Assembly: GCA_946481345.1 (NCBI GenBank)
Contig: CAMLMY010000006.1
Span: forward strand, 1-64,000
DNA length: 64,000 nt
Direction of reading: 5' to 3'
From: an uncultured Gilliamella sp.
GTDB lineage: Bacteria > Pseudomonadota > Gammaproteobacteria > Enterobacterales > Orbaceae
This document shows, one piece after another, positions 1 through 11,461 of this stretch (positions are counted from its first letter, which is position 1; each line of letters opens with the position of its first letter). Made by a program: the position numbers and the translations under genes. The notes beneath the pieces were generated by a model. It did not search any database and was not told the DNA's origin. It was given only the letters and a program-made list of their open reading frames with translations.

Positions 1-7
1 TTTCTTC

Positions 8-19
8 TTTTTAAAGAGC
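8..19 (-). promoter_or_regulatory. boxA-like antitermination site
   Basis: The minus strand reads GCTCTTTAAAAA, close to the rRNA-leader boxA core (GCTCTTTAACAA) at which NusB/NusE assemble. It lies downstream of the strong leftward promoter at 81-109. The match is short, and the gene it would serve is outside the window. Confidence 0.4.
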
Positions 20-80
20 TGACAGCTTTTTAATTTACTTCACAATTTCTTGTTTTAGTTTGCTGTCTCAAGGGTTGCGT

Positions 81-109
81 ATGTTACGCATTTCACTTGC
101 CTACGTCAA
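81..109 (-). promoter_or_regulatory. Strong sigma-70 promoter, probably of an rRNA operon to the left
   Basis: On the minus strand TTGACG (104-109) and TAACAT (81-86) are separated by exactly 17 bases. A discriminator rich in G and C (ACGCAACCC) follows, and an A/T-rich stretch that could be an UP element precedes the -35. This is the look of a stringently controlled stable-RNA promoter. About 60 bases downstream on the same strand is a boxA-like GCTCTTTAAAAA. The transcript would leave the window at base 1. A tRNA operon or an ordinary strong gene is the alternative. Confidence 0.55.
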
Positions 110-172
110 CCCCTATTTTACAAAATTTGCTTTTTTTTCTTCAACCGATTGCTTTTTAATCAAAAAGGCTAT

Positions 173-1354
173 TTAAAAGGTTATTTTTAGCTGTTTAATA
201 GCATTAACAGCTTTTTCAACCGCTTTTTCTACAGTTGGCGCTTTAGCTAATGCAACACCCATTCTTCTTATACCTTTTACTTCAGGTTTACCAAATAAAC
301 GTAGATCAGTGTCTGCTTCACTTAATACTTTATCTAAATTCGAGAATGTAACTGTGTCAGAATCACCATTTGCAATTAATACTGCTGATGCACTAGCACC
401 ATATTGTTCTATTAAAGGTATTGGTAACCCTAAAATTGCTCTAGCATGTAATGCAAACTCAGAAAGATTTTGCGATATTAATGTTACCATGCCGGTATCA
501 TGCGGTCGAGGAGATACTTCGCTAAACCAGACTTGATCACCTTTTACAAACAATTCAACGCCAAATAATCCATAACCACCTAAAGCTTCAGTTATTTTGG
601 TAGCAATATCTTTCGCTAAAGATAATGCATTTGCCGACATCGGCTGAGGTTGCCATGATTCTCGATAATCACCATTTTCTTGTCGATGACCAATAGGCTG
701 ACAATATGAAACACCATTAATATGTCTAACGGTTAATAACGTTATTTCATAATCGAAGTCAACAAATCCTTCAATAATAACTTTACCACTTCCGGCACGA
801 CCGCCTTCTTGAGCATATTTCCATGAAGATTCAATATCAGCGTCACTTCTTAATAAAGATTGTCCTTTACCAGAAGAACTCATAACCGGTTTAACTAAGC
901 AAGGAAAACCAATTTCTTTAACCGCAAGTTTATATTCACTTTCAGTTGCAGCAAAACGATATGGAGAGGTTGGTAATTTAAGTTCTTCAGCAGCAAGACG
1001 ACGAATACCTTCACGATTCATCGTTAATTGCGTCGCTTTAGCAGTAGGGATTACAGTAAAACCTTCTTTTTCTAATTCTACTAAGGTGTCAGTAGCAATT
1101 GCTTCTATTTCAGGAACAATATAATCAGGCTTTTCTGCTTCAATTATTTTTCTTAACTCATTGCCATCTAGCATGTTGATAATATGATAACGATGGGCTA
1201 CTTGCATAGCGGGGGCATTGGCATAACGATCAACTGCAATAACTTCGCAGCCAAAACGTTGTAATTCAATAACAACTTCTTTGGCTAATTCACCGGCACC
1301 ACAAAGTAATACTTTGGTAGCACTTGATGAGAGTGGTGTCCCTATTTTTGCCAT
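173..1354 (-). CDS. purT: Formate-dependent phosphoribosylglycinamide formyltransferase PurT
   Basis: A cytosolic ATP-grasp enzyme of purine synthesis. It makes formyl-GAR from GAR, formate and ATP, and so bypasses the folate-dependent PurN. The 393 residues match the usual family length. The N-terminal preATP-grasp Rossmann fold carries GAGELAKE near residue 19. The ATP-grasp core has the SSSGKGQS loop near residue 160 and the metal/substrate segment [11 protein letters not shown] near residue 275. The ATG is preceded by AGAGGA at four bases. It is transcribed alone, downstream of the purA terminator, so it probably has its own promoter in 1355-1400. No clear PurR operator was recognised. 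Confidence 0.97.
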   Translation of the reverse strand: MAKIGTPLSSSATKVLLCGAGELAKEVVIELQRFGCEVIAVDRYANAPAMQVAHRYHIINMLDGNELRKIIEAEKPDYIVPEIEAIATDTLVELEKEGFTVIPTAKATQLTMNREGIRRLAAEELKLPTSPYRFAATESEYKLAVKEIGFPCLVKPVMSSSGKGQSLLRSDADIESSWKYAQEGGRAGSGKVIIEGFVDFDYEITLLTVRHINGVSYCQPIGHRQENGDYRESWQPQPMSANALSLAKDIATKITEALGGYGLFGVELFVKGDQVWFSEVSPRPHDTGMVTLISQNLSEFALHARAILGLPIPLIEQYGASASAVLIANGDSDTVTFSNLDKVLSEADTDLRLFGKPEVKGIRRMGVALAKAPTVEKAVEKAVNAIKQLKITF

Positions 1355-1401
1355 AGTATCCTCTTAGAGATTTAATGATTATACTTTATTAACAAGCAAA
1401 A

Positions 1402-1432
1402 AATAAAAAATCGGGATAATTACCCCGATTTT
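1402..1432 (-). terminator. Intrinsic terminator of the hfq-purA operon
   Basis: The perfect stem AAAATCGGG/CCCGATTTT (1407-1415 with 1424-1432) reads on the minus strand into a T-rich run. It lies just downstream of the purA stop and separates that operon from purT. Confidence 0.8.
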
Positions 1433-1444
1433 CTGTATGCAAAA

Positions 1445-2746
<1,302 letters not shown>

Positions 2747-2762
2747 TTATTTACTCATTGTA

Positions 2763-3725
2763 TTATTTGTTAGACTTTAATTTCATGTATTGGAAAAATT
2801 CACTATCAGGGCTAATGACCATAACATCATTACCTGTAAAGCTTTGTTCATAAGCTTTTAAACTACGAATAAAGCTAAAAAACTCAATATCTTTACCAAA
2901 AGCGTCAGCATAAAGTTTAGCTGCATTAGCATCACCTTCACCGCGAATTGAGCGAGATTGACGTTCGGCTTCTGATATAATTTTGGTTTTTTCAAATGTA
3001 GCTTCAGCTCTTATTTCTTCAGCTTGTTTGATACCATCATAACGTTTGTCACGAGCAATAACTTCACGTTCAGCTCTCATGTTAGCATAAATCGATTCAG
3101 AGACTTCAGCAGGGAAGTTAATTTGTTTAATTCGAACGTCAATTACATCAACACCGAAAGCCCTTAAACTGGTTTTACTGTTTTCAGGATCTTTTTTCGC
3201 GTCAGTAACTAATTTATCAATCGGTAAATTTTCTTCACCATCTTGTGATGAACCATTTAACGAATCTTTAACTCGCGCCATTAATGAATTTCTTGATTTG
3301 GTATCGGCATTAGAATCATTAATGATATCTCGATTACTTAATTTACCAATCTCAGAACGTAAACGACCATTTAACCGAGCCAAAATTAAGTCGTTAACAT
3401 CGTTACCACCAGCAATAGTTTCATAATAACGGTTAAAATCAACAATTTTCCATTGCACAAAATAGTCCACAATTAGTTCTTTCTTTTGTACATTAAAAAA
3501 ACGTTGTTCATTATTATTATTTGAACTATTGGTAGTTTGGATTTTAGCATCAATCGTTTTAACGCTATCGATTAGAGGCATTTTAAAATGTAATCCAGGT
3601 TCAGATAAACCAATAATTTTATTAAAACGTAAAACGACACCACGAGTACCCTCTTCTATCACATAGATACTTGAAAAAAGTACGCCAATTAAAATTAAAA
3701 CTATAGGAATCAATAATTTTCGCAT
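2763..3725 (-). CDS. hflC: FtsH protease modulator HflC (SPFH/prohibitin family)
   Basis: One half of the HflK-HflC periplasmic cage that surrounds FtsH in the inner membrane and tempers its proteolysis. It has an N-terminal signal-anchor (residues about 4-22) followed by an SPFH band-7 domain starting at EEGTRGVVLRFNK. A charged helical stretch rich in Arg, Glu and Ala (residues about 215-265) comes before the C-terminal tail. The 320 residues are close to the enterobacterial length of about 334. The gene begins 14 bases after hflK ends, with an AGGAG-type ribosome site, so the partners are co-translated. Confidence 0.95.
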   Translation of the reverse strand: MRKLLIPIVLILIGVLFSSIYVIEEGTRGVVLRFNKIIGLSEPGLHFKMPLIDSVKTIDAKIQTTNSSNNNNEQRFFNVQKKELIVDYFVQWKIVDFNRYYETIAGGNDVNDLILARLNGRLRSEIGKLSNRDIINDSNADTKSRNSLMARVKDSLNGSSQDGEENLPIDKLVTDAKKDPENSKTSLRAFGVDVIDVRIKQINFPAEVSESIYANMRAEREVIARDKRYDGIKQAEEIRAEATFEKTKIISEAERQSRSIRGEGDANAAKLYADAFGKDIEFFSFIRSLKAYEQSFTGNDVMVISPDSEFFQYMKLKSNK

Positions 3726-3739
3726 ATTCTTTTTTCTCC

Positions 3740-4951
3740 TTATCGACCCATAGTCCGTCTAGTGCGATTATTAGAATTATTATTAGTCGTTGAGCTATGA
3801 TTTTGCACATCAATACTATTTTGTTGAGCACTTTCTGCATCCAAAGGATTTGGCAGATTAATATTATAATCACTGTCTGAATTTGCTGTGATTGATTCAG
3901 ATGATTGCTCATTTTTATTTTTTAATAATTGTTCTAACGGTAGTACTAATAAATTACCACTCTTATCATTAACAATAACTTTCTGCGTTTTAGCTAATAT
4001 TTTTTCCATCGTTTCAATATATAAACGATCTTTAGTAATTTCGGGCGCAGCTTTATATTGTGGTAATAATTTTTCAAACCGAGCAACATCACCAATTGCT
4101 TCTAATTCTACTTTTACTTTATAAGCATTTGCATCGGCCAAAATGGTCGCCGAACGACCTTCTGCTTGCTGAACTAATTGAACTTTATCAGCTTTAGCTT
4201 GTTTTATTTCGCGTTCACTATCATTCTGAGCTCTAATTGCATCTGCATAAGCATCTTGCACTTCTACAGGTGGACGAGCAACTTGGAAGTTAAGATCGAC
4301 AATAGTAATCCCCATATCATAATGAGAAATAACATTAATTAATTCATCTTTAGTACTATCTTCTAAATCTGAACGACCATCCGAAATGATAGCATCAATG
4401 TTAGAACTACCTACTGAAGTCCTAAGTGCACTATCCGCAGCTTGACGTAAACTATCTTCAACATTAGTCACATTAAATAAGTATTTAACTGGATCACTAA
4501 TACGATATTGTACGTTCATTTCAACAAAGACTAAGTTTTCACCTTTTTCACTTGTTGTAATGATATCGCCATGCACATTGAAGTTATAAGTACCTTGCGT
4601 ATCGACTTTATAAACTTTATCAATAAATGATGGATTCCAATTCAAACCAGGTTGAATAATTTCAGGTTGAACTTGCCCAAAACGAGTTATCACACCTCGT
4701 TGATTTTGTTTGATAGTATAAAAACCACTTACCGCCCAAATTAGGATAAGAACAACTATCACTGCCAAAATAATTTTCGAACTATTCATTGATAGCTTAA
4801 TATCAGAAGGTCCTCGATTATTACCTGAACTCCCTTTTTTAAAGAGATCTTTGAGTTGGTTAAATATCCCTCCAGTTGAATTGGAAGGTTTCTTATTATT
4901 TCCCCATGGGTCGTTATCTTGTCCGTTATTGCCGGGCTGATTCCACGCCAT
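3740..4951 (-). CDS. hflK: FtsH protease modulator HflK
   Basis: Partner of HflC in the membrane complex that regulates FtsH. The cytosolic N-terminus is rich in Gly, Asn and Pro (MAWNQPGNNGQDNDPWG). A single membrane helix lies near residues 58-77, followed by the SPFH domain from QNQRGVITRFG. The C-terminal tail is dominated by Asn and Ser, a low-complexity end whose length varies between species. The 403 residues compare with about 419 in E. coli. It lies between hflX (23 bases upstream) and hflC, the classic order. Confidence 0.95.
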   Translation of the reverse strand: MAWNQPGNNGQDNDPWGNNKKPSNSTGGIFNQLKDLFKKGSSGNNRGPSDIKLSMNSSKIILAVIVVLILIWAVSGFYTIKQNQRGVITRFGQVQPEIIQPGLNWNPSFIDKVYKVDTQGTYNFNVHGDIITTSEKGENLVFVEMNVQYRISDPVKYLFNVTNVEDSLRQAADSALRTSVGSSNIDAIISDGRSDLEDSTKDELINVISHYDMGITIVDLNFQVARPPVEVQDAYADAIRAQNDSEREIKQAKADKVQLVQQAEGRSATILADANAYKVKVELEAIGDVARFEKLLPQYKAAPEITKDRLYIETMEKILAKTQKVIVNDKSGNLLVLPLEQLLKNKNEQSSESITANSDSDYNINLPNPLDAESAQQNSIDVQNHSSTTNNNSNNRTRRTMGR

Positions 4952-4974
4952 ATTTTATATGCTCCATTTAACAA

Positions 4975-6270
4975 TTAGTTGTTATTTTGCGTATTGATTA
5001 AGTATAACAGATCTGGCTCTTGTTTACAGAGGCGATTCCATTCAATTAAAGGCATTCTTATATTTAGCAGAAAACTACCGTCATCATTGATGACTTCATG
5101 TTCTACCGCATTTAATTTATATAAACGGCTTCTAAGTTTTGCTAGATGGATAGGCAAGTTTAATTGACAAACTTGAATCTTACCGGCAAGCCTTTCTTTT
5201 AATGCAGTAAATAAGAGATCTAATCCTAAACTATTTTGTGCTGAAATCCAAACTCGAATTGGCACGCCATTTTCATCACGATCAATACTTGGTTGCTTAC
5301 CTTCCATTAAATCAATTTTATTCATTACCAACAAAGTAGGAATATCATGGGCATCAATTTCAAGTAAAACTTCATCAACAGCTTGAATGTTATCTAATAA
5401 ATTAGGATCAGCAGCATCAACGACATGTAATAGCAGTGATGCTTCTTGTGTTTCAAGTAAAGTCGCTTTAAAAGCAGCAACCAGATCATGGGGTAAATGA
5501 CGAATAAATCCAACCGTATCAGCTAAAACTACTTCGCCAACATCATCAACTATAATGCGTCTTAAGGTTGGATCCAGCGTAGCAAATAATTGATCGGCAG
5601 CATAAACATCAGCGTTAGTTAGTGCATTAAATAGTGTTGATTTGCCAGCATTGGTATAACCAACTAGTGATACTGTTGATAAATCTGCTTTTTGTCTAGA
5701 TTGACGATTTTGATTGCGTTGTTTTTCAACTTTCGCAAGTCTTGATAAGATTAACTGAATACGATGACGAATTAATCGTCTATCGGTTTCTAGCTGAGTT
5801 TCCCCAGGACCTCGTAAGCCTATACCACCTTTTTGACGTTCTAAGTGAGTCCAACCTCGAACTAAACGTGTTGACAGATATTGTAATTGCGCTAATTCAA
5901 CTTGCAATTTACCTTCATGGGTTCGAGCTCGTTGGGCAAAAATATCCAGAATCAATCCTGTTCTATCCACTACACGACATTCACATAGTTGTTCTAAGTT
6001 TCGTTCTTGAGTTGGGGTTAAGGTATGATTGACTAGAATAACTGAGGCATTCAGCTCTTTTACTTTATCGGCGATTTCTAACGCTTTTCCTTCACCAATA
6101 AAATATTTAGCTTGCGGAGACTTTCTTGAGGTTGTCACAATATCGAGAATTTCAATTTGAGCTGAAGAAACTAACACTTCAAACTCTTTTAAATCCTCGA
6201 TATCGCTTTCTTGAGGGAAGAATACATGGACTAATAAAGCGGACTCGCCGCCTTTATATCGCTCAAACAA
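4975..6270 (-). CDS. hflX: Ribosome-associated GTPase HflX
   Basis: A GTPase of the OBG-HflX class that splits stalled or heat-damaged 70S ribosomes. The N-terminal HflX domain includes [15 protein letters not shown] basic coiled-coil linker (about residues 165-195) contains [18 protein letters not shown]. The G domain has G1 GYTNAGKS, G3 [11 protein letters not shown] and G4 NKID. The 431 residues are a normal length. It follows hfq by 21 bases in the same operon. The ATG has a GAGAATG-like but weak ribosome site. Confidence 0.97.
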   Translation of the reverse strand: MFERYKGGESALLVHVFFPQESDIEDLKEFEVLVSSAQIEILDIVTTSRKSPQAKYFIGEGKALEIADKVKELNASVILVNHTLTPTQERNLEQLCECRVVDRTGLILDIFAQRARTHEGKLQVELAQLQYLSTRLVRGWTHLERQKGGIGLRGPGETQLETDRRLIRHRIQLILSRLAKVEKQRNQNRQSRQKADLSTVSLVGYTNAGKSTLFNALTNADVYAADQLFATLDPTLRRIIVDDVGEVVLADTVGFIRHLPHDLVAAFKATLLETQEASLLLHVVDAADPNLLDNIQAVDEVLLEIDAHDIPTLLVMNKIDLMEGKQPSIDRDENGVPIRVWISAQNSLGLDLLFTALKERLAGKIQVCQLNLPIHLAKLRSRLYKLNAVEHEVINDDGSFLLNIRMPLIEWNRLCKQEPDLLYLINTQNNN

Positions 6271-6291
6271 TCACATTCTCCACTCAAATAA

Positions 6292-6537
6292 TTAGCTTTC
6301 GCTTTCCTCTTCAGGTTGAGACACCAAACCAGAAATAGGTCTTGAAGGAACAACTGTAGAGATTGCGTGTTTGTATACCATTTGACTAACAGTATTTTTT
6401 AATAAAATAACAAACTGATCAAATGATTCAATTTGTCCTTGTAATTTAATACCGTTAACAAGATAAATTGATACTGGAATATGCTCGCGACGAAGCAAAT
6501 TCAAATAAGGATCTTGTAATGACTGCCCTTTTGACAT
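6292..6537 (-). CDS. hfq: RNA chaperone Hfq
   Basis: Hexameric Sm-like protein that pairs small RNAs with mRNAs. From the ATG at 6537 the product is 81 residues, [20 protein letters not shown] onward. It has the Sm1 motif ([19 protein letters not shown]) and the Sm2 signature YKHAIS near residues 55-60. An upstream in-frame extension is rejected because homology starts at MSKGQ and AAGGAT precedes that ATG. The C-terminal tail is short (about 15 residues, ending in acidic EEESES) compared with E. coli Hfq at 102 residues. First gene of the hfq-hflX-hflK-hflC-purA operon. Confidence 0.97.
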   Translation of the reverse strand: MSKGQSLQDPYLNLLRREHIPVSIYLVNGIKLQGQIESFDQFVILLKNTVSQMVYKHAISTVVPSRPISGLVSQPEEESES

Positions 6538-6854
6538 GAGTTTATCCTTTAAGATGAAATAAAAATATAAAGATAAAGATAAAATAAATTTACAATCAAA
6601 ATGATGATCTATCCGATTGCAACATAACATACTTATGTAGTAAGTATCAAAATAACATAAAAAACCCAGCTCTTAAACTAATCAACTGCAATTTATGCAC
6701 AAATAACTAAAAATTTAATAAATTAACGAAATTTATACAAAAAAATACGCATGATAGATATCATAAATTTAGAAAGGCTTTCGAAATGAAAAATTTCTGT
6801 TTAGTATTATAATCAATAGAAAAAACACTAATACCTATCGCTGCAATTTATAAT
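6538..6854. other. 317-base intergenic region between miaA and hfq
   Basis: Very A/T-rich, with no credible open reading frame. It should hold the hfq operon promoter. A minus-strand TATAAT is present within ATTATAAT near 6807-6814, but without a convincing -35. No clear terminator for miaA was found, so some read-through from miaA into hfq is possible, as in E. coli. Confidence 0.5.
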
Positions 6855-7766
6855 TTAAAAAATATGCTTAAAAACGGTATCTTTGTTATCTTGATTTAAC
6901 CATGTTATCGGTTGTTTCCAACCTCTAAGCCAAGTAATTTGCCGTTTCGCTAATTGACGAGTAGCACAAATACCCTTGAATACCATCTCATCATAACTGA
7001 TATCACCATTAAGATATTCCCACATTTGACGATAGCCAACACAACGGATAGAAGGTAGATTGGTATGCAGATCAGATCGCAGCATAAGTGTTTTTACTTC
7101 ATCTTCAAAGCCTTGATCTAGCATTTGTAAAAAACGCTGCTCAATACGCTGGTGCAACTCAGCTCTATCTTCCGGCATAATAGCTAGCTGCATGATGTCA
7201 TAAGGTAATGCTTCGCCACTTTCTTGAGTAAGCTCGGTTAAACTTTTACCAGAAATGAGATAAACCTCTAATGCGCGATTAAGCCGTTGCGGATCATTCG
7301 GATGAATTCGCTGAGCTGACACAGGATCAACCTTCTTTAACTCCTCATGAATCGCTTGCCAACCTAATTTATTGGCTTTTTCTTCAATTTGCTGCCGTAT
7401 ATCACTATCCGCAGCAGGAAGAGGTGAAAGTCCTTCAATTAAAGCTTTAAAATACAGCATTGTTCCGCCAACTAGTAATGGTGTTCGACCATTACTTAAC
7501 GATTTTTCAATTTCTTCAATCGCATCATGCCGAAAATTAGCTGCCGAGTAACTTTCAGCAGGATCACAGATATCAATCAGTTTATGTGGATATTCTTGCT
7601 GCTCTTGTTTAGTGGGTTTCGCACTGCCGATATCCATACCGCGATAAATAAGTGCCGAATCAACACTAATAATATCAATCGGATACTTGTTATAAAGTTC
7701 CATGGCAAAAGCCGTCTTGCCGGATGCAGTAGGCCCCATTAATGAAATAATTTTTGCTTTATTCAT
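6855..7766 (-). CDS. miaA: tRNA dimethylallyltransferase MiaA
   Basis: Transfers an isopentenyl group to N6 of A37 in tRNAs that read UNN codons. MiaB, encoded at 27.1 kb here, then methylthiolates that base. The P-loop GPTASGKT is at residues 11-18. [16 protein letters not shown] near residue 36 and the substrate-binding [18 protein letters not shown] near residue 101 are both typical. The 303 residues are standard. Its start overlaps the mutL stop by four bases (ATGA), so it is translationally coupled in the amiB-mutL-miaA operon. Confidence 0.98.
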   Translation of the reverse strand: MNKAKIISLMGPTASGKTAFAMELYNKYPIDIISVDSALIYRGMDIGSAKPTKQEQQEYPHKLIDICDPAESYSAANFRHDAIEEIEKSLSNGRTPLLVGGTMLYFKALIEGLSPLPAADSDIRQQIEEKANKLGWQAIHEELKKVDPVSAQRIHPNDPQRLNRALEVYLISGKSLTELTQESGEALPYDIMQLAIMPEDRAELHQRIEQRFLQMLDQGFEDEVKTLMLRSDLHTNLPSIRCVGYRQMWEYLNGDISYDEMVFKGICATRQLAKRQITWLRGWKQPITWLNQDNKDTVFKHIF

Positions 7767-9622
7767 GATAAAATTGATTGTGATAAAGATTGAAGATCAA
7801 TCGGATATAAAAATGTATCTTGCTGTAATAAATTAATATCTATCTGTTCTAGTTGTGCTAATAACTGAATAACTTTCGTTACGCTCCAACTCTCCGCATA
7901 ATTATCACTACTATTTTCTGCCAACCACATCGCAATTTGCGTAGGATCGATAACAGCCGATTGATCAGATAAAAGAAAAGCAATTAAACTTGGTAATAAT
8001 TGTTGCCAATTAGTAGTTCGTAACATTTTCGGCACATTATGCAAATGTAATTTAGCTTTATCAATATAAAAATCAAATCCTAAAAAAATTAATTGCGGAC
8101 GATAATCACTTAATACCTGTTGTTCTTTTTGATTGACCAAAATTGTTAGTGGAATCAGTAATTTTTCTGACTCTTGAGTTAATAATTTTATTGCTTTTAC
8201 TTTTTGCTGAGCAATATTTAACTTCATAAGCATAAATGTTTGCTGACTATCTTGTAATTTTTCAAGTAAAGCAATATCAGGTTGAATAACGGTTAATACT
8301 CGACCAAACTGTACTAATGAAGAACTATCAAGCTGCTGTTGCAGTGATTGTAATGGTACATTTCGTTTAGGAAACAGCGTCTCAATAACCGCTTGTTGCG
8401 GTGCAGTTATTGAACCATTATCACCGGCTAATGGCAATTGATTAGACTGCGTCTTTTCAATTTCAAAGCTTGCTTTAGTATCGATTAACTGACCATAAAT
8501 TACATTTTCTTTAACATGATTAATCGGTTTTTTGGGTAATATGTTAGTCGCAGAATAGCCTTTAGGCTCCGTAGCTATTTTTTGATTAAAAATATTTTCA
8601 CCAGCAGCTTGTCGATTTGGTGTTATTACCACTTTTTCATCATCGGTAAGCTGTTGGTTTGATTCGAGAGCCATAACAATAGCTTGATAAACAAAATCAT
8701 GTACTAATCTTGCTTCATGAAAACGCACTTCGTGTTTAGCTGGATGAACATTAACATCAACCTGTTTGGGATCGATTTGTAGAAAAACCACATAACTTTG
8801 TTGTTCATTAGTTCGACTAATATAAGCTTGGCGCAGCGCATGATTAATTAATTTATCTTTTATTACTCGACCATTAACATAAAAATATTGCAGATCACTA
8901 ATTTCATTACTTGCTACCCACCCTTGAATTAATAAATCATCATGTTGCCAATCTAATTTTACTGCTTTTTGTACAAATGTACGTCCACAAACTAATTCAA
9001 CGCGTTTTTCAAGTGCAGATGCTCGATACTGTTTAATTAGTTTTCCATTATGTTGCAGATTGAAAGTGACATCAGGCCGAGCCAGAGCTATACGCCTAAC
9101 AAATTCTTCAATATGCATAAATTCAGTTTTTTCGGTCTTTAGAAAACGACGCCGAGCAGGGGTGTTATAAAATAAGTCCAGAACTTCAACCGAAGTACCA
9201 ACAGGATGTGCCGCAGGTTTAATGGTTGGTTTCATATCTCGACCTTCAGCATAAACTTGCCATGCCTCAGATTGATCGGCAGTACGTGACGTTAAAGTTA
9301 ACCTAGCAACAGAACTAATACTGGCTAGCGCTTCACCACGAAAACCTAGGCTCATTATGGTATCTAAATCATCCAACGAGCTAATTTTACTAGTCGCATG
9401 GCGTGCTAAAGCTAATGCTAATTCGCTTTTAGCAATACCACCACCATTATCACGGATGCGAATTAATTTACTACCGCCTTGTTCAATATCGATATCAATT
9501 TGCGTACTACCTGCATCAAGGCTGTTTTCAACTAACTCTTTAATTACCGATACAGGTCGTTCTACCACTTCACCAGCAGCAATTTGATTCGCTAGTTGAG
9601 GTGATAGAATTTGAATTGCCAT
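7763..9622 (-). CDS. mutL: DNA mismatch repair protein MutL
   Basis: Links MutS mismatch recognition to MutH/UvrD in methyl-directed repair. The N-terminal GHKL ATPase has ENSLDAG (residues 32-38), DNGGGI near 58 and GFRGEAL near 93. A long Gln/Asn-rich linker separates it from the C-terminal dimerisation domain. The 619 residues match E. coli (615). As in Dam-methylating enterobacteria, no DQHAAxER endonuclease motif was seen. It overlaps amiB upstream by one base (TAATG) and miaA downstream by four. Confidence 0.97.
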   Translation of the reverse strand: MAIQILSPQLANQIAAGEVVERPVSVIKELVENSLDAGSTQIDIDIEQGGSKLIRIRDNGGGIAKSELALALARHATSKISSLDDLDTIMSLGFRGEALASISSVARLTLTSRTADQSEAWQVYAEGRDMKPTIKPAAHPVGTSVEVLDLFYNTPARRRFLKTEKTEFMHIEEFVRRIALARPDVTFNLQHNGKLIKQYRASALEKRVELVCGRTFVQKAVKLDWQHDDLLIQGWVASNEISDLQYFYVNGRVIKDKLINHALRQAYISRTNEQQSYVVFLQIDPKQVDVNVHPAKHEVRFHEARLVHDFVYQAIVMALESNQQLTDDEKVVITPNRQAAGENIFNQKIATEPKGYSATNILPKKPINHVKENVIYGQLIDTKASFEIEKTQSNQLPLAGDNGSITAPQQAVIETLFPKRNVPLQSLQQQLDSSSLVQFGRVLTVIQPDIALLEKLQDSQQTFMLMKLNIAQQKVKAIKLLTQESEKLLIPLTILVNQKEQQVLSDYRPQLIFLGFDFYIDKAKLHLHNVPKMLRTTNWQQLLPSLIAFLLSDQSAVIDPTQIAMWLAENSSDNYAESWSVTKVIQLLAQLEQIDINLLQQDTFLYPIDLQSLSQSILS

Positions 9623-10389
9623 TAATGCTGTTCTCCAAAATTAGGATTTTTTTTGACATAATTTTTTATGCCTTGATAAATCAGTTTAGCGATCTTGTCT
9701 TGATGAGCATTACTAGCCAACAAACTTTCTTCAGCTTGATTAGTAATAAATCCAACCTCAATCAATATTGAAGGGATATCAGGTGAACGTAATACGCCTA
9801 AACTAGCATGTTCAGGTACACCTTTATGCAATTTAATAACACCTTTCATCTCTTTTAAAACCTGAGTAGCAAGTTCATAACCAACACGCTGCGAATAAGA
9901 GAATTGTAAATCGAGTACTGCTTGGCTTAAATTTTGGTCGTGATCATCACTTAATGCATCACCAGCGCCACCTAATAACTGTGACTGTTTTTCATCTTGT
10001 TCCAACCAACGACCCAATTCAGTATCAGCTCGTTTGGTAGATAATACCCAAATTGATGCACCAGAAGCATTACGATTCGGTGCGGCATCAGCATGGATAG
10101 AAATTAGCAAGTTCGCTTTATTTTTACGCGCAATATCAGAACGCTGAGGGACTGAAATAAAATTGTCGGTATTACGGGTTAATACCCCTTTAAAATTAGG
10201 ATCTTTATTTAATAAATTAGTTAATTTTTTAGCTATCGATAAAGTTACATTTTTTTCATATAACTTATTCTTACCAACAGCACCAGAATCCTTACCACCA
10301 TGTCCAGCATCGACGGCAATAACAACTTTTGCAGCATAAGCTGAACTACATAGTAGTAATAATATAAAAAAAGTTAATATTTTCTTCAT
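9622..10389 (-). CDS. amiB: N-acetylmuramoyl-L-alanine amidase, AmiB-like, catalytic domain only
   Basis: Zn-dependent amidase_3 enzyme that cuts the stem peptide from muramic acid in septal peptidoglycan. A Sec signal peptide (residues 1-19, ending SSAYA) is followed immediately by the catalytic domain: [13 protein letters not shown], the Glu of YEKN, SIHADA and IEVGFITN supply the Zn and catalytic residues. At 255 residues it is much shorter than E. coli AmiB (445) because the N-terminal AMIN domain and the C-terminal LysM repeats are absent. Position between tsaE and mutL identifies it as the amiB locus. A second amidase with an AMIN domain is at 25587. Confidence 0.9.
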   Translation of the reverse strand: MKKILTFFILLLLCSSAYAAKVVIAVDAGHGGKDSGAVGKNKLYEKNVTLSIAKKLTNLLNKDPNFKGVLTRNTDNFISVPQRSDIARKNKANLLISIHADAAPNRNASGASIWVLSTKRADTELGRWLEQDEKQSQLLGGAGDALSDDHDQNLSQAVLDLQFSYSQRVGYELATQVLKEMKGVIKLHKGVPEHASLGVLRSPDIPSILIEVGFITNQAEESLLASNAHQDKIAKLIYQGIKNYVKKNPNFGEQH

Positions 10390-10406
10390 TGTTTTTTCAC
10401 TAATTT

Positions 10407-10880
10407 TTATAGTAATGGGTTGATAATAGCTCGACCTTTTTCACTATTAGCTTGCACACAAACCGTACGTTCAAGCGCTAAATATGCCAAATGAATTTCA
10501 ATATCGGCAGCAGGTAACATACCTCTTGCCTGCATAGGCCATTCAATTAAACAAATAGATCTTGAGGAAAAATATTCGCGAATGCCCATAAACTCTAACT
10601 CTTCTGGATCACCAAGGCGATATAAGTCAAAATGATAAACTGAAAATGTATCAAATTGATAAGGTTCAACTAATGTATAAGTTGGACTTTTAACATTACC
10701 TTGATGACCTAATTGTTGCAAAAAACCACGACTAAAAGTGGTTTTACCAGCGCCAAGATCACCAATCAGATAAATGACAATTGTACTATCATGATTAGAT
10801 AAATAATTTAAACACTGTTTTGCCAACTGTTTACCAAACAATATTGTCTCTTGCTCGTTAGCTAAAATAATGGGTTTCAT
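10407..10880 (-). CDS. tsaE: tRNA threonylcarbamoyladenosine biosynthesis ATPase TsaE
   Basis: ATPase partner of TsaB-TsaD in making t6A37 on ANN-decoding tRNAs. The Walker A is GDLGAGKTT, followed by the family hallmark [10 protein letters not shown] and the Walker B-like ICLIEWP. The ATG at 10880 ([10 protein letters not shown]) is preferred over an upstream TTG, because homology begins there. That gives 157 residues, close to the usual 153. It heads the leftward tsaE-amiB-mutL-miaA run. TsaC, another t6A enzyme, is encoded divergently at 11.5 kb. Confidence 0.95.
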   Translation of the reverse strand: MKPIILANEQETILFGKQLAKQCLNYLSNHDSTIVIYLIGDLGAGKTTFSRGFLQQLGHQGNVKSPTYTLVEPYQFDTFSVYHFDLYRLGDPEELEFMGIREYFSSRSICLIEWPMQARGMLPAADIEIHLAYLALERTVCVQANSEKGRAIINPLL

Positions 10881-10975
10881 AACGAATTCTTTGCTCAATA
10901 AATAGCCCTTATTATATACTAATAACCATTAAAGATGTACCAACTAAGATTAAGTTGAATTTTTACCAAAAAAAT

Positions 10976-10996
10976 TTTGAGGAACGGGGTTTTTTG
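10976..10996 (+). repeat. Dispersed intergenic repeat, copy A
   Basis: TGAGGAACGGGGTTTTTT on the plus strand, between the divergent tsaE and tusB. The same core occurs in inverse orientation at 34479-34500 and 46153-46170. Similarity to the 34.5 kb copy extends further on one side as A/T-rich sequence. Function unknown. Confidence 0.75.
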
Positions 10997-11025
10997 AGGG
11001 TAAATTTAACGCTAAAAGAGGAAAA

Positions 11026-11307
11026 ATGTTACATACCATTGCAACACCGAACCAATCAACAATCGATACAACGTTAATTTCAGCGCAAGATGCCGTACTA
11101 TTTTGGCAAAATGGTGTAATTATGTGTTGTCAAGATAACTCTACATTAAATGCTATTTTGCAAAACACCCATCATTGTTATGTACTTGATAACGACATTA
11201 ATGCTCGAGGCTTAGGCGACTTAATCGATTCACGAGTTAAAATTATCAACCTGCAACAGGTTATTGATTTAACAGTTAACTATTTTCCGCAAATGAATTG
11301 GGAATAA
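11026..11307 (+). CDS. tusB: TusB/DsrH-like sulfur relay protein
   Basis: A small protein (93 residues) resembling TusB, the subunit of the TusBCD complex that passes sulfur from TusA towards MnmA for 2-thiouridine at tRNA position 34. MLHT at the start, the internal YVLDNDINARGL and the C-terminal MNW match TusB (LNEDLIARGL, MAW). The ribosome site AGAGGA is six bases before the ATG. Usually tusB is the last of tusDCB, but here neither tusC nor tusD adjoins it. Family assignment rests on these motifs only. Confidence 0.8.
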   Translation: MLHTIATPNQSTIDTTLISAQDAVLFWQNGVIMCCQDNSTLNAILQNTHHCYVLDNDINARGLGDLIDSRVKIINLQQVIDLTVNYFPQMNWE

Positions 11308-11325
11308 TTTTGCTATTTTCGATAA

Positions 11326-11448
11326 ATGCTAATTTATCTATCACAGCAAATAAGCGATATTCATTGTAATAACATTATTAATTCTTTTGTTGCCAATTTG
11401 CAAATAGTCTTACCTCAGTTTAATATAAATTTTAATGATATTGGGTAA
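11326..11448 (+). CDS. Possible 40-residue open reading frame upstream of tsaC
   Basis: An ATG-initiated frame of 40 codons, beginning [16 protein letters not shown] and ending NFNDIG, fills the 150 bases between tusB and tsaC. Its last bases overlap the upstream alternative start of tsaC. No ribosome site is evident and I recognise no family. It may be chance in A/T-rich DNA, or the remnant of a gene once placed here. Confidence 0.2.
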   Translation: MLIYLSQQISDIHCNNIINSFVANLQIVLPQFNINFNDIG

Positions 11449-11461
11449 ACATAAAAATTTG

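Noticed and set aside
3622-3912. Minus-strand frame of 96 codons across the hflK-hflC junction
   Set aside because: It runs out of frame through the end of hflK and the start of hflC, both certain genes, and is Ile-rich translation of A/T-rich DNA.
6538-6630. 31-residue N-terminal extension of Hfq
   Set aside because: Hfq proteins start at [10 protein letters not shown]. The extension is low-complexity translation of the leader.
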